Shown here: in pieces, positions 26,715 through 36,792 of the stretch
How the letters are laid out: every line of letters starts with the position of its first letter
Position numbering within the stretch: the stretch's first letter is position 1
From: Hymenobacter sediminis
Lineage (GTDB): Bacteria; Bacteroidota; Bacteroidia; Cytophagales; Hymenobacteraceae
DNA: 64,000 bases
Assembly (NCBI RefSeq): GCF_003231285.1
Contig: NZ_QKNS01000001.1
Location: 434,001 to 498,000, forward strand
Direction of reading: 5' to 3'
The notes under the pieces: generated by a model
Told to the model about the DNA's origin: nothing
Databases searched by the model: none
The model's input: the letters and a program-made list of their open reading frames with translations, nothing else
Position numbers and translations under genes: made by a program

Positions 26715-27155
26715 ATGCTGATTAATTCTTTGCCGGACCTAGATGGTAGCCGGTGCACGCTCTCTTTCGACGCAGAAAACAACTGGCTGCGCGCCACTTG
26801 GCGTGGCTTTGTCGACCCTATGGAGGCCATGCGCGGGGCCCAGAACTACCTGGACCATGCGGCCTCGTTTCCCTGTCTCTACCTGCTCAATGACAACGCA
26901 GCTTTACACGGGCCATGGTTTGATTCATTGGAATGGCTGGCCCAAACGTGGCTGCCTCATGCCCAACGCCTTGGGCTGCGTTACGTGGCCCATGTAGTGC
27001 AAGCAGATACGGGCGCCGACATCATGACTCGCACGTTTGCGGAACCCCTGGAAGGGGAGCTGGAGCTACAGTTATTTGAGCAGGTAACGGAAGCCGAAGA
27101 ATGGCTGCGCAGCTGTCAGCAGCACGAACAGGCTAAGCAAGAGAAAAGAGTATAG
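26715..27155 (+). CDS. STAS/SpoIIAA-like protein
   Basis: 146 residues, soluble. The pattern is a beta strand pair (CTLSFDAENNWLRATWRGFVD), helix, strand (CLYLLNDNAAL) and helix, then EEWLRSC at the end. This fits the SpoIIAA-like STAS fold found in many Hymenobacter-type proteins that carry a conserved W-RGFV start, but the similarity is weak. ATG 26715 (MLINSLPD) is chosen. It converges with a large PAS kinase gene, and such proteins often occur near sensory genes. Confidence 0.6.
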   Translation: MLINSLPDLDGSRCTLSFDAENNWLRATWRGFVDPMEAMRGAQNYLDHAASFPCLYLLNDNAALHGPWFDSLEWLAQTWLPHAQRLGLRYVAHVVQADTGADIMTRTFAEPLEGELELQLFEQVTEAEEWLRSCQQHEQAKQEKRV

Positions 27156-27198
27156 GCTGTGCTTCGACAGCAGCCCTGTTCTAGCGAAGCTGTCACCA

Positions 27199-29811
27199 TC
27201 AGGTTGAGGGAGGCAGTGGTAAGCGAATGCGCACGAACGTACCAATGCTCGGGGAGGAACCTGTTTCAAAGCGCCCGTTAAGCAAGTCCACCCGGTCGCG
27301 GATGCTGCGCAGTCCTAAGCCACTTGTTGCTAACTGAGGGGTAGGGAAACCAACGCCATTATCTTCAACGCGCAGCAACACAAAGCCCGGCACCGCTTCC
27401 AGCGCCAGGCTGGCCTCGCTGGCACCGGCGTGCTTCACAATATTCTGTGCCAGCTCTTGCGCTATGCGGTACAATGCTATTTGCAAGGGCTTAGGCAAGG
27501 GCTGCCTCAGTTCTTGTAGGTCAATATGATACTCGAACCGCAGTTTACGGCTACTTAGTTTGCGGCAAATGTCCCGCAAGGCAGCTTCCAACCCAAACTC
27601 GTGGAGTACCAGCGGCACCAGTTCGTGCGATACAGCGCGCGTTTGACGAATAGCGTCGGTAAGCAGCTCATATGCCCGGGTGGCAGCGTCAGTCTTCTGC
27701 AGTGGTAGCTGCTCTAGCTGTAGCTTGGTGGCATACAGTAGCTGGCCAACGCCGTTGTGCAGGCCTTCGGCAATGCGGTAGCGTTCAGTTTCCTGCGCTT
27801 CAAGCACGGCGTTGAATAACTGCTGTTGCTGCTCCAGGCGCATGCGGAGCAAGGTCTGCTCATGCACGGCTTGTTCCACCAGTTTCGCCTCATGAACATC
27901 AAAGCTCAAGCCATACCACGCGGCTATCTGGCCATCAATCCCCAGCCGAGGTAGGGCACGGAATGTGTGCCAGCGGTATTGTCCGTCGTGGCGGCGGTAG
28001 CGCACTTCGCCTTCATATACCTGGCCGGTGCGTTGGCTATGTTCCCAGGAAGGTGCCAGCTGTTCCCAGTCCTCCGCATGTGTGGCTTCCGTCCAGCCAT
28101 AGCCTATGGCCTCCGTGTTAGACTGGCCGGTGTACTCATACCAGCGGTGGTTGAAGTAGGTAATCTCGCCCGTGGGCGCGCCAATCCACACCAAGGCAGG
28201 CGCGGCATTGATCAGGGTTCGGAACTCGGCTTCGCTGGCTTGCAAGCGCGCTTCCGTGATTTTTCGGTCATGGATATCGGTAGCCGCCCGGTACCACGTC
28301 GCAATCTGACCGTCAACGCCGTACACAGCTTGAGTCTGTACCAAGAACCAGCGGTACTCGCCCGTGGCCGAACGAATGCGGTACTCCTGGCGCAGGGGCT
28401 GACTAACCAACCCTGCCGTATGCAATTCACGCCGCAACGCCGCTTGGTCCTGCGGGTGTACCCTGGACTGCCAGTCGGAAGACCCGACTTCTGCCAAGGT
28501 TTGCCCGGTATAATCTAGCCACCGCTGGTTGTACCAGTCAGGTCCTCCTTGGGCCTCATTGCACCACAACAGGTCGGGCACCAGATTCGCTACGGTTCGG
28601 AACTGCGCTTCCGAGCGGCGAAGCTCCTGCTCTACCCGTTTGCGGGCCGATATATTATTGTAGATGAGCATGAAGCGTCCAGGTGCGCTCGGCCAGGGAG
28701 CTACGCAGACTTCAAACCACTCCTCAGGCTTAGCTAGTCGGCTCTCGAAGCGAATCGTTTCGCCGCCAAAGGCTACCTGGGCGTATGCCTCAACCCACCA
28801 TGGCTCGAAGGCTGGCAGGACTTCGCGTGCGGTCCTACCCCGGGCGTCACCGGCGACTACCCCCATCACTTGCTCAAAGGTCGGGTTCAGCTCCAGCAGC
28901 CGATAATCGATGGGGTTGCCGTGTTCGTCAGCGAGGATTTCACAAAGGGCAACAGCCTCGTCGATGGTGTTGAACAAGGTCAGGTACTTATCGGTGGCTT
29001 GCCGGGCCAACTCCTGCTCCAAGGTCAACACCTGCTGCTCAGCATGTACGCGCGCCGTGACGTCTTGCACCAGTCCCTGCAGTTTTATTGCCTCACCAGT
29101 TTCGCTGCACACAACGGTGCCGTGGGCTTCAAGGATGTGTTCCTCGCCCGATGGCCAGTAGATGCGGCGGCGGTAGGTATAAGGTTGCCGGGTGGCAATG
29201 GCTTGGTCGAGTATTCGTTGAATCTTGGCTGCATCATCGGGGTGGGAGCGTGCATCGATAGAAGCCAGGCTCGGCACAAACGATGATGGTGACTCGTCGA
29301 AGAGTCGGTACATCCCATCCGAGAAATAGAAGCCCATTGTGGCCAGATCAGCCTCATAGGAACCCGAATGGGCCACGTCTTCCACGGCCAGTAGCAGTTT
29401 ACGGCTGCGCTGCTGCGCTGCCTCGGCCTCTTTGCGTGCCGTGACGTTATCCCAAAAGGCCCACCAGTGGCCTTCCGGCGCAGGTGCTGTGCGCAGACTG
29501 ATCCACTGTTGGGTGAGCGGGAGCCAGTAATCAGCAGGTGCTGCCGAAAGGAGCTGCAGCGCCTGCACCAATGCCGGAGGTAGTACCGCAGGCTGAACCG
29601 TATCGGGCCGATGACCCGCTACCACGGCGGCCGGTACGCCCCACAGCGCTTCCGCTTCGGCATTCAGCCACACAATACAGCCGTCGGGTGCCAGATACAG
29701 CACACCCCAGGGCATGGTCTCCAGCAATGATCCGAGCAGCAGCGGGGGCAACCCTTTGTTTGGTAGCAGCGGGGCGTCAGCGGCTCCACTCACAGAGGAA
29801 TCGAAATTCAT
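27199..29811 (-). CDS. multi-PAS sensor histidine kinase, HisKA_3/NarL-type
   Basis: 870 residues, cytoplasmic. Five consecutive PAS/PAC modules fill residues ~20-650 (for example YNQRWLDYTGQTLAEVG and FNHRWYEYTGQSNTEA, each followed by a PAC-type WYRAATDIHDRK). Then comes a dimerisation domain with ETERYRIAEGLHNGVGQLL, the NarX/DesK-type phospho-acceptor helix, and a HATPase with VEDNGVGFP and GLGLRSIRDRV. Kinases of this class normally pair with LuxR-type regulators; none lies within the window nearby. Confidence 0.92.
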   Translation of the reverse strand: MNFDSSVSGAADAPLLPNKGLPPLLLGSLLETMPWGVLYLAPDGCIVWLNAEAEALWGVPAAVVAGHRPDTVQPAVLPPALVQALQLLSAAPADYWLPLTQQWISLRTAPAPEGHWWAFWDNVTARKEAEAAQQRSRKLLLAVEDVAHSGSYEADLATMGFYFSDGMYRLFDESPSSFVPSLASIDARSHPDDAAKIQRILDQAIATRQPYTYRRRIYWPSGEEHILEAHGTVVCSETGEAIKLQGLVQDVTARVHAEQQVLTLEQELARQATDKYLTLFNTIDEAVALCEILADEHGNPIDYRLLELNPTFEQVMGVVAGDARGRTAREVLPAFEPWWVEAYAQVAFGGETIRFESRLAKPEEWFEVCVAPWPSAPGRFMLIYNNISARKRVEQELRRSEAQFRTVANLVPDLLWCNEAQGGPDWYNQRWLDYTGQTLAEVGSSDWQSRVHPQDQAALRRELHTAGLVSQPLRQEYRIRSATGEYRWFLVQTQAVYGVDGQIATWYRAATDIHDRKITEARLQASEAEFRTLINAAPALVWIGAPTGEITYFNHRWYEYTGQSNTEAIGYGWTEATHAEDWEQLAPSWEHSQRTGQVYEGEVRYRRHDGQYRWHTFRALPRLGIDGQIAAWYGLSFDVHEAKLVEQAVHEQTLLRMRLEQQQQLFNAVLEAQETERYRIAEGLHNGVGQLLYATKLQLEQLPLQKTDAATRAYELLTDAIRQTRAVSHELVPLVLHEFGLEAALRDICRKLSSRKLRFEYHIDLQELRQPLPKPLQIALYRIAQELAQNIVKHAGASEASLALEAVPGFVLLRVEDNGVGFPTPQLATSGLGLRSIRDRVDLLNGRFETGSSPSIGTFVRIRLPLPPST

Positions 29812-30347
29812 GAAGAGGCACTGGAATAGTTGGTACTCCTGTAGCGGGAGAAGCGCGGCACACGAGTTTATCTGTCGACGTGTATCGACAGCGATGCAGC
29901 GTCAAGGTACAACCCAATCAGTAATAGAAATCTTTTCCGGTCTAATTAACCTGTCAATCAGCTAGTTGCTTGCATGGTTGCTGAAGCAGGTGCAGAACCT
30001 GCGCTTTCCAAGCGGCCATGGTACTCATAGCCCACCTGACATAGCCTGTTGATGGTATAGCACCCTGCCTTAGCAATGCCTTTTCGGTATGGGCTAGGGT
30101 AGGGTTCTGCTTACGGGTGGTCGTAGGCCCCCAGTGCTAGCGCAACACGAAGCACAACTGTAACGTGGCGCGCTCATACGAATCGATGAGACGAAAGCAT
30201 GCCTTGATTACTTCGATGCCCTAAATCTCCTCTGCCCGTACCACAGAAGAACTAAACGCTTGAAGCTAGCCTACCCCTTATAAGTAGCCGGACCCTCTTG
30301 TCGTGCAGTACGAAACGGTTACTATGCTGTCCGCATTTCGCCTGCAA
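29812..30347. other. 536-bp gene-free region
   Basis: Between the start of the multi-PAS kinase and the end of the receiver gene. No coding frame, tRNA or large hairpin seen; short runs near 29940 and 30240 are A/T richer. Confidence 0.6.
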
Positions 30348-30782
30348 TTACTCCTCCGATGGGTCCTTGCGCTGCTGAACATTGAAGTGCTCTTGGAGGA
30401 TAAGCTGGATTTTCTCGGCTGTAAGGGGCTTGGTAAGGGTAGCGGCTACGGGCAGTTGCTGCACCCGAGCCAGTTCGAGCGGGTTAACGGAGGTAGTCAG
30501 GAGCACAATGATAGTAGAGTGGTGCTGAGGGTGAGCCAACTGCTGGTACGCTTCCAAAAACTCAATGCCATTCATCACGGGCATATTAATGTCCAGCAGA
30601 ATCAGGGTAGGGCAGTCTGGCACCGGTTCCGCGCATAGGTGGTTCAGGGTAGCCAGCGCCTCGCGGCCATTCTCCACCACCAGCAACTGCTCGGCTACGC
30701 CCAGGCGGGTCAGCAGCATTTTGTTTAAATAATTGGTCGTTGAATCATCATCGACCAGAAGGATACTTTTAAGCTGAGGCAT
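30348..30782 (-). CDS. single-domain response regulator (Rcp1-like)
   Basis: 144 residues, receiver domain only: acidic D11-D13, phospho-acceptor Asp64 in LILLDINMPVMNG, Thr in LLTTS and Lys118 in LTKPL. It starts 47 bases after the stop of the kinase gene on the same strand, so the pair is probably an operon. With no output domain it would relay phosphate or bind a partner. Confidence 0.93.
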   Translation of the reverse strand: MPQLKSILLVDDDSTTNYLNKMLLTRLGVAEQLLVVENGREALATLNHLCAEPVPDCPTLILLDINMPVMNGIEFLEAYQQLAHPQHHSTIIVLLTTSVNPLELARVQQLPVAATLTKPLTAEKIQLILQEHFNVQQRKDPSEE

Positions 30783-30829
30783 ACTGAATAAGCAAGCCGG
30801 GAAGGCTGCCGGAGGTTCTAAAGAAGGCG

Positions 30830-33322
30830 TTATCGGGGAAAATACACCCGGAAAGAGGAGCCTTGATGCAGCTCACTTTCGACCTCTATACGGCCCCCAG
30901 CATTTTCGACTATCTTCTTGACCATGTAGAGGCCTACCCCGGAGCCTTCTATGTGGGGGTGCAGCCGCTGAAACATGCCAAACAGTTTTCCTTGGTCCTG
31001 GGCCACATCCAGCCCCAAACCGTTGTCGCGCACTTCCAGCAGGTGCTCCGCTGCCAACAGAGTGTGCGTGATAGTTACCACTGGAGCCCGGTCAGGATGG
31101 TGGTACTTAAGTGCATTGCTGAGCAGGTTGTACACCACTGAGCGCAGGTTCTTTTCCGAAAAGCGCAGTGTAACGTCTGCGGGAATATGGATGTCTACCT
31201 GGGCCTGGGTTTTCTCCTGCAGGGGGGCCAGGTCCAGCTTTACCTCGTGCACTACCCGGGCCAAGAGCACTAAAGAAGACGGCTGGTTGTGCTCCTGCTG
31301 CAAGCGGGAGATGTCGGTGAGGTGAGCAATGGTGCGGCCAAAACGCTCAATAGCTGCCTGCATCAAGTCTAGCATCGTCGGCACCTCGCCTACCCTACCT
31401 TCGGGGGGTAGGGCGTACTGAAGGGCGTGTAGCAGGCCTTCGATGTTGGCAATGGGTTGCTTCAAGTCGTGCGAGGCTGTGTAGATAAAGTTGTCCAGGT
31501 CTACATTAGTCCGCCGCAGCTGCTCGTTGGCTTGCTTAAGCTCCTGGCGGCTTTCTTCCTCGCGCTGGCCGGCGTGCACCTGCTCGGTTACTTCTACAAC
31601 AAAGGCCAGCACCCCATTGACGTGGCCGTGCTCGTCGCGCTGGGCCTGATAGACGAGCGTAAAGTAGCGGTCATCCAACTCGGAGCTGCCGTCGGCGCGG
31701 GCCACGGGAATAAGCAGGTTTTGCTCCTGTTGGGTTTCGCCCGTTTCGTAAACGTGGCGGAGCAGGGTTTCCACGTTGGTACCGGCCATTTCAGAGAAAA
31801 CCTCAAAAAACGGCCGGCCTAATAACTGACGGTTGGGGACCAGCCGCTGGTAGGCGGCGTTAGTATACTCATACACTAAGTTGGGCCCGGTCTGGATAGC
31901 AATACCGACGGGGGCCTGCTCGAACAGCGCGTGCAGCTTTTGTTGCTGCTCTTGCTGTTGCTGGCGCACCAGCACCTGCGCGGCTACATTATACGCGAAG
32001 GTGGAGATGCCCACAATCTGACCATTTTCGCGGTAGGCCTGGTAAGTGAAGGTGAAGTACATCTGCTTCGGCGGCCCGTCGGGCTGGGCAATAAGCAGCG
32101 GCAACTCATAGCCGTAATACGTTTCGCCGGTTTGGTAAACGTGGTCCAGCAGGCCCACCACGCCGCTATCCACGGTTTCGGGTAGGACTTCCGCCACTGG
32201 GCGGCCAATAAACTCCCGGCCGGGGAAGAAGGCCTGATACGCCGCATTCACATACTCATAGTGGTGCTCTGGCCCACGCTGAATACAGATGGCAGCAGGA
32301 GTTTCCTCAAATACCTGGTAGAGCAGTGCCCGTTGGTCGGCCTGCTGCTGCGCCGCCGCCAGTAACTCGGCCTGCAACCCCAGCGCGGTTTGGGTGCGCT
32401 CCTGCACGCGGGTTTCAAGCTCCTGGTTGAGCTGCTCGACTTGTTGGCGGGCCAGCACCTGCGCGGTAACTTCCGTGCCGACGGTGAAGATGCCGCTGAC
32501 GCGGCCGCTGGCATCGCGCTGGGGTTCAAATACAAAGTTCCAGTACACAGTCTCCCGCTGACCATGGCGGTCAATGATGGTAGGCTGCTCGTAAGATGTG
32601 TGTGTGATACCCGTGGTAAACACCCGCTCGAACAGGGCCATCACGTCGGGCGTGGCCGCTTCGGGCAGTGCCTCGAACACAGGCCGATGCAGCACAGCCT
32701 CTAGCGGGCGGCCCCAGATGGCCAGCGTCGTGGCATTGGCCATTTCGATGCGAAACTCCGGCCCGTGGTATACGGCTACAGCCACCGGTGCCTGCTCGAT
32801 GAAGTATTGAAAATCGGCGCGCTGCTGCCGGGCGTCGGCGCGGGCAACTTGCTCATCGGCGCGGGCAGCCCGCTCGCTGGCTTGGCTTTCGTGCAGCTGG
32901 CGCTGGGCCATGCGGCTAGCTGTGATGTCCTGGACGGATTGGATGATGAACTGCACCTGCCCGGCTGCGTCGAGCACGGGCGTGTGGCGCGGTAGCCAGT
33001 GGCGCTCCACGAACCGGCCCGGCTGCGTGCGGTCGGGTACGTCGTAGTGCTGCGGGGGCATCTGGTGGGGCCGGCCGGTGGCCAGTACCTGCTCGAGCGC
33101 ATCGCGCACGTTGGATACAGCATTGGCTTCCGGTACGTGCGGATTTTCCGGAAAGGCGTCAAAGATAAATTGCCCCACAATAGTAGCCCGCTGCGTGAGG
33201 GTAGCGGCTAGGTAGTCGTCGCTGGCCGCCACGATGTACCACTCTGGAGAAAGCAAGAGGTTAGCACCAGGCAGAGCGTTAAAGACGAGCAACAAGTCGG
33301 GTGGTGGCAAGCCCAGTGACAT
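30830..33322 (-). CDS. multi-PAS sensor histidine kinase
   Basis: 830 residues, cytoplasmic. Four PAS_4-like domains; three share the pattern 'APVAVAVYHGPEFRIEMANATTL..WGR' and ETGET-type linkers. A coiled segment follows, then HisKA with YTASHDLKQPIANIEGLL and a HATPase with YNLLSNALKYHHPDR, DNGLGLD and GSGVGLYMVKKIV. The product pairs with the receiver encoded directly downstream. This bacteriophytochrome-like kinase lineage is common in Hymenobacter; no chromophore domain is seen here. Confidence 0.92.
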   Translation of the reverse strand: MSLGLPPPDLLLVFNALPGANLLLSPEWYIVAASDDYLAATLTQRATIVGQFIFDAFPENPHVPEANAVSNVRDALEQVLATGRPHQMPPQHYDVPDRTQPGRFVERHWLPRHTPVLDAAGQVQFIIQSVQDITASRMAQRQLHESQASERAARADEQVARADARQQRADFQYFIEQAPVAVAVYHGPEFRIEMANATTLAIWGRPLEAVLHRPVFEALPEAATPDVMALFERVFTTGITHTSYEQPTIIDRHGQRETVYWNFVFEPQRDASGRVSGIFTVGTEVTAQVLARQQVEQLNQELETRVQERTQTALGLQAELLAAAQQQADQRALLYQVFEETPAAICIQRGPEHHYEYVNAAYQAFFPGREFIGRPVAEVLPETVDSGVVGLLDHVYQTGETYYGYELPLLIAQPDGPPKQMYFTFTYQAYRENGQIVGISTFAYNVAAQVLVRQQQQEQQQKLHALFEQAPVGIAIQTGPNLVYEYTNAAYQRLVPNRQLLGRPFFEVFSEMAGTNVETLLRHVYETGETQQEQNLLIPVARADGSSELDDRYFTLVYQAQRDEHGHVNGVLAFVVEVTEQVHAGQREEESRQELKQANEQLRRTNVDLDNFIYTASHDLKQPIANIEGLLHALQYALPPEGRVGEVPTMLDLMQAAIERFGRTIAHLTDISRLQQEHNQPSSLVLLARVVHEVKLDLAPLQEKTQAQVDIHIPADVTLRFSEKNLRSVVYNLLSNALKYHHPDRAPVVTITHTLLAAEHLLEVRDNGLGLDVAQDQGKLFGMFQRLHPHIEGSGVGLYMVKKIVENAGGRIEVESELHQGSSFRVYFPR

Positions 33323-33605
33323 GATAAAGGCGTTGGATGCAGTAGTGGGAGATACGTAGGTGCGTCTTACGCAGCTAGGAGCAGTTGTGAGAATAAATGC
33401 ACGGACCGCTTAGCTTGTACGCATCCTGCATACAGACCATTCCTGTAGTGTTGTCCTGGCTCATTCACTTATACTCTGTGCTTTTCCCTATCTAATTAGT
33501 CCTTTCGCTCAATATTAAATTCAATTAAATGCGTTGCCCTGAGAAATTGACCATTTTCAGGTATAAAAGAACTGCGCTATTGGACACGAGAGTGTCCTTA
33601 CTTGC

Positions 33606-34547
33606 TTAATTGAGTACCACCACGGCCTTGCCCTTCACCTTGCCCTGGCTGGTTTCCTGGTAGGCCTGCCGAACGTTAGCCAGTTCATATATCTTCTCCA
33701 CCGGAATTTGCAGTTGCTGCTGGGCCAGGGAGGCCAGAACATTGAGCCCCGCAGCGGTGGGCTTCAGGATGAGAATGCGGTGTTTCTGGCCCGAGAATAG
33801 GTTATGGAAAAACGACCTCACCAGCCCCAGCGGTGAAGGCAGCATGCTGACAAAGGTGGCCCGGGGCTTCATCAGCTGTTGGGCCGCGCTGAAATTCAGC
33901 TTGTCCGACAGGTCGATGATGGTGTCAAACCGCTGCGTCAGCTGGCTGAGGCGCTGCTTGGTGTAGTCCACCACCGCATCGGCCCCCAGTTGGGTGGCCC
34001 GGTGCACACCCGCAGGGCCGGCTACGGCCGTGACGCGGGCGCCATGCTTTTTGGCTAGCTGGATGGCAAACAGGCCCACGCCGCCACTGGCACCGTTGAT
34101 GAGCACCTCCTGGCCGGGGCCCACGGCTGCCAGTTGGTCGACAATCTGTAGAGCCGCTAAGCCGGTAACCGGCAGGGCGGCGGCCTGGTCAAACGAAATG
34201 CTGGCCGGCTTAAGGGCAATGGCTGCCTCAGTGACCACCACGTACTCGGCGAGGGCTCCGCCCTTGAAGACATCCAGGAAACCGAATACCGCGTCGCCAG
34301 GCCGGTAACTTGTGATGCTGGTTCCCACCTGCGCCACGATGCCGGCAAAATCAATACCGACGCCTTTCGGAAACTTCGAGCCAGATAGGAGCTTCATCTC
34401 GCCACGGTAAATCTTCCAATCCAGAGGGTTGATAGAAGCGGCTTTAACCTGAATTAGCAGCTGATTTGGGTCAATGGTGGGGGTAGGCTGCTCGCGCACC
34501 GCCAGGACCTGTTCGTCACCGAAACGGTCATATAATACTTTACGCAT
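33606..34547 (-). CDS. NAD(P)-dependent oxidoreductase, MDR / quinone oxidoreductase family
   Basis: 313 residues. The zinc-free medium-chain reductase pattern: ASINPLDWKIYRG, GIDFAGIVAQVG, and the NADPH-binding NGASGGVGLFAIQLAK at 151-166. Catalytic zinc ligands are absent. It probably reduces quinones or enones. A small GGACAC/GTGTCC hairpin lies after the stop. Together with the cupin, AraC and SDR genes it forms a block of small-molecule redox and regulatory genes. Confidence 0.9.
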   Translation of the reverse strand: MRKVLYDRFGDEQVLAVREQPTPTIDPNQLLIQVKAASINPLDWKIYRGEMKLLSGSKFPKGVGIDFAGIVAQVGTSITSYRPGDAVFGFLDVFKGGALAEYVVVTEAAIALKPASISFDQAAALPVTGLAALQIVDQLAAVGPGQEVLINGASGGVGLFAIQLAKKHGARVTAVAGPAGVHRATQLGADAVVDYTKQRLSQLTQRFDTIIDLSDKLNFSAAQQLMKPRATFVSMLPSPLGLVRSFFHNLFSGQKHRILILKPTAAGLNVLASLAQQQLQIPVEKIYELANVRQAYQETSQGKVKGKAVVVLN

Positions 34548-34684
34548 GGGGCTATTGGTTTTAGTGAAGGCTGCAATAAGCTAGGCTCGCGCTTTGTCCG
34601 TAGTGGCAAGCCAGTAATTGGCTGCCACCGTGTTGCTATTGCCTTGCAAAGGTGGAGTAGGAACCACCGCGGGAGGTAGCGCAA

Positions 34685-34752
34685 AACGGCGCAAAAACAG
34701 TCCGATCAGGCAACCGGGCTCAGCTGCCTGATCGGACTGTTTTTGCGCCGTT
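34685..34752. repeat. 28-bp perfect inverted repeat between divergent genes
   Basis: Perfect 28-base arms (34685-34712, 34725-34752) around a 12-base loop. It resembles the terminators elsewhere in the window but lies between the starts of two divergent genes (oxidoreductase at 34547, cupin at 34813). No gene ends here. Confidence 0.85.
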
Positions 34753-34812
34753 CTGGAGTGGCGACGAGGGGAGCAGCATTCCACCTTTGCTACACACTTT
34801 CAGACCAACAAC

Positions 34813-35313
34813 ATGGACACGCACAAACAAGCTCCTACCATCCTGGGGCCCCAGGATGGGCCAACGCTGGCCGTGATGGGCAGCAATTACCGCATCCTGG
34901 CTGCAGGCAAGGATACGGCCGGCGCCTACGCCACCATCGATATGCTGGTGCCGCCCGGCGGTGGCCCCGGCCCCCACGCCCACGCCGATATTGAGGAAAC
35001 CTTCTTCGTAGTAGAAGGCGAAGTAGAGGTCAAGTCCGAGTTCGGCACCTACGTGGCCACCGCCGGCGCCTTCATCCGCATTCCGAAGGGCGGCGTAGTG
35101 CACGGCTTTAAAAACAAGAGCCAACGGCCGGCCCGGCTGCTATGCACGGTGGTGCCGGCGGGACTGGAAGAGTTTTTTCAGCACATTGGCCAGCCGGTAG
35201 CCGTGGGCCAGTTTCTGCCGCCGCCCGTGCTGGACCCAGAAGCCATTAAGCGCATCCAGGCCCTGGCTCAGGAGTACGGACAGCAGGTGTTTCCGCCGAA
35301 CTACCTCGGCTAG
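34813..35313 (+). CDS. cupin domain protein
   Basis: 166 residues with one conserved cupin barrel: motif 1 PGPHAHADIEETFFVVEG supplies His55, His57 and Glu61/62, and motif 2 IPKGGVVHGFKN supplies His97 as metal ligands. It is similar to quercetin-dioxygenase-like cupins of unknown substrate. A -7-like CACCTTTG lies ~25 bases upstream. It is followed closely by a convergent AraC gene. Confidence 0.88.
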   Translation: MDTHKQAPTILGPQDGPTLAVMGSNYRILAAGKDTAGAYATIDMLVPPGGGPGPHAHADIEETFFVVEGEVEVKSEFGTYVATAGAFIRIPKGGVVHGFKNKSQRPARLLCTVVPAGLEEFFQHIGQPVAVGQFLPPPVLDPEAIKRIQALAQEYGQQVFPPNYLG

Positions 35314-35320
35314 CGCACCC

Positions 35321-36301
35321 TCACGACTGCGCGTAGCGCTTGGGGTTGAGGCCGTAGTGCTTCTCAAACAGCCGGCTAAAGTGGCTCAGGTTGGAGAAGC
35401 CCAGCGCGTAGCCCACCTCGGCCACGGAGCGCTGGCCCTGCTTCAGCAGAAAAGCGGCTTCCTTCATGCGGGCCTGCTGGAAGTAGGTGTACACCGAGCT
35501 GCCGAAGGTCTGCTTGAAAAGCTGCTTGAGCTTGGTTTCACTCATGGCCGCCTGCTGGGCCAGCTCCCGCAGCACCGGCGGCGTGCTCAGGTCGGTGAGC
35601 AACTGCTCGTGCACCTGCAGCAGCCGCTCCGCGTCGGCGCTGTTGATGGGTTGGTGCGGGGCCGATTCGCGCAGCATCAGCTTGCGAAACACCAGATAGA
35701 GCAGCTCTTGCACCTTCACCTGGATGTAGAAATGACTCAGCCCGTCGTGCTGGTTAACGTCGGTGATGTTCTTGAGCAGCAGCTTGGCCTCGGCCGACAG
35801 GCTTTCAAAGAACAGAAAGGAACCGCCCTCGGCTGTCAGGGCGCTGAGCACCGCGTGGGGCTCGTTGCCGGCCAGCAGGGCCTTCAGCCGCGGCGTTTTG
35901 AGGGCCACCACTAGGTAGTGCACAGCGTGCCGGGCCGGAAACCGGATGGTGGAGCTCAGGTCGTTGGATGTGAGCTGCACGGCCGACTCATCGCGCTGGG
36001 AAAACCGCACCTGCGGGTGGTTGGCGAAGGCAATGTCCAGCGGCTGCTCGTTGTTGTAGAAGAAAATGGTAATCTGCTCGCTGCTCGCGCCGGCCGCCTG
36101 GCGCTGGATGACGAGGTCTTCGTGCAGTTCGTAGCGGTGCGTGGTGAGCTTGAAATCGACGCCAAACTGCAGCTTACGGACGTAGCCCCGGCCCAGGTGC
36201 TCGGGCAAGGAAACCAGGCCGTCGTGCACAGGCACTTGCAAGTGCTGCGCAAACTGCGTAACAAAGTCGAAATCGGGCGTCGCAACGAAACGGAAGGTCA
36301 T
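35321..36301 (-). CDS. AraC-family transcriptional regulator
   Basis: 326 residues. The C-terminal ~100 residues are an AraC HTH pair (LRELAQQAAMSETKLKQLFKQTFG, then VAEVGYALGFSNLSHFSRLFEKHYGLNPKRY). The N-terminal ~200 residues are an uncharacterised sensor region without a clear cupin. ATG 36301 (MTFRFVATPDF) is used; the longer frame needs a TTG. It ends seven bases from the convergent cupin gene, a plausible target. Confidence 0.9.
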   Translation of the reverse strand: MTFRFVATPDFDFVTQFAQHLQVPVHDGLVSLPEHLGRGYVRKLQFGVDFKLTTHRYELHEDLVIQRQAAGASSEQITIFFYNNEQPLDIAFANHPQVRFSQRDESAVQLTSNDLSSTIRFPARHAVHYLVVALKTPRLKALLAGNEPHAVLSALTAEGGSFLFFESLSAEAKLLLKNITDVNQHDGLSHFYIQVKVQELLYLVFRKLMLRESAPHQPINSADAERLLQVHEQLLTDLSTPPVLRELAQQAAMSETKLKQLFKQTFGSSVYTYFQQARMKEAAFLLKQGQRSVAEVGYALGFSNLSHFSRLFEKHYGLNPKRYAQS

Positions 36302-36792
36302 GCCGGGGAATAAGCTAAGTAGGTGTCGTCGGATAGAGGGTAGCAAGAAAGCATAGGGGGCCTTTGCTCACCTAAACTTGGCAGGTTTGGTGCTTTGGAC
36401 GAAGATTAACGGTTGAAACAAGTGCAAGCAGCCTTGGTCTGGCGGCGCGACCTCCGCTGGCACCGTCGACCACCAACACTAATAGAGTCAGGCGCTCGGC
36501 AACAAATCAACCTAACTTTTCTGTGCTGGCCAATAACTCCTCTATGGCGCCGTCTGACTACCTATCCGATACTTTCGGAAGCCCGCCGAAGATCAACGTC
36601 AAGCGCCGAGGTAGACAACCGCGTGGAATACGGCTATCCTGCAACCAGCGGCTTGACACGGAAGGGTAGGTGGTCCGCTAGGCAAAGCATTTTTGGCCTT
36701 CTGAGCAAAGTGGCCCGCTTGGCTGGTCGCTACCTTTGTTGCAGATAAACCGTTACGGGTAAAGCCTTCCGACTGGCGTAACCATCTTTCCA
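36302..36792. other. 491-bp region between divergent AraC genes
   Basis: No supported coding frame. It contains the -7 element at 36731 for the downstream AraC gene; nothing else recognised. Confidence 0.6.
36731..36738 (+). promoter_or_regulatory. -7 element of the second AraC gene
   Basis: TACCTTTG, an exact TAnnTTTG match, 54 bases before the ATG at 36793. Confidence 0.55.

Noticed and set aside
13751..30150. Shared 14-mer GTGCTAGCGCAACA at ~13754 and ~30136
   Set aside because: Only two copies, short, with no shared context; probably chance.
32776..33180. Ser/Arg/Thr-rich frames overlapping the multi-PAS kinases
   Set aside because: Out-of-frame shadows of strongly supported kinase genes.
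36413..36748. 111-codon frame between the AraC genes
   Set aside because: Composition is random-like (many R and W), no signal or family, and it covers the promoter of the downstream gene.
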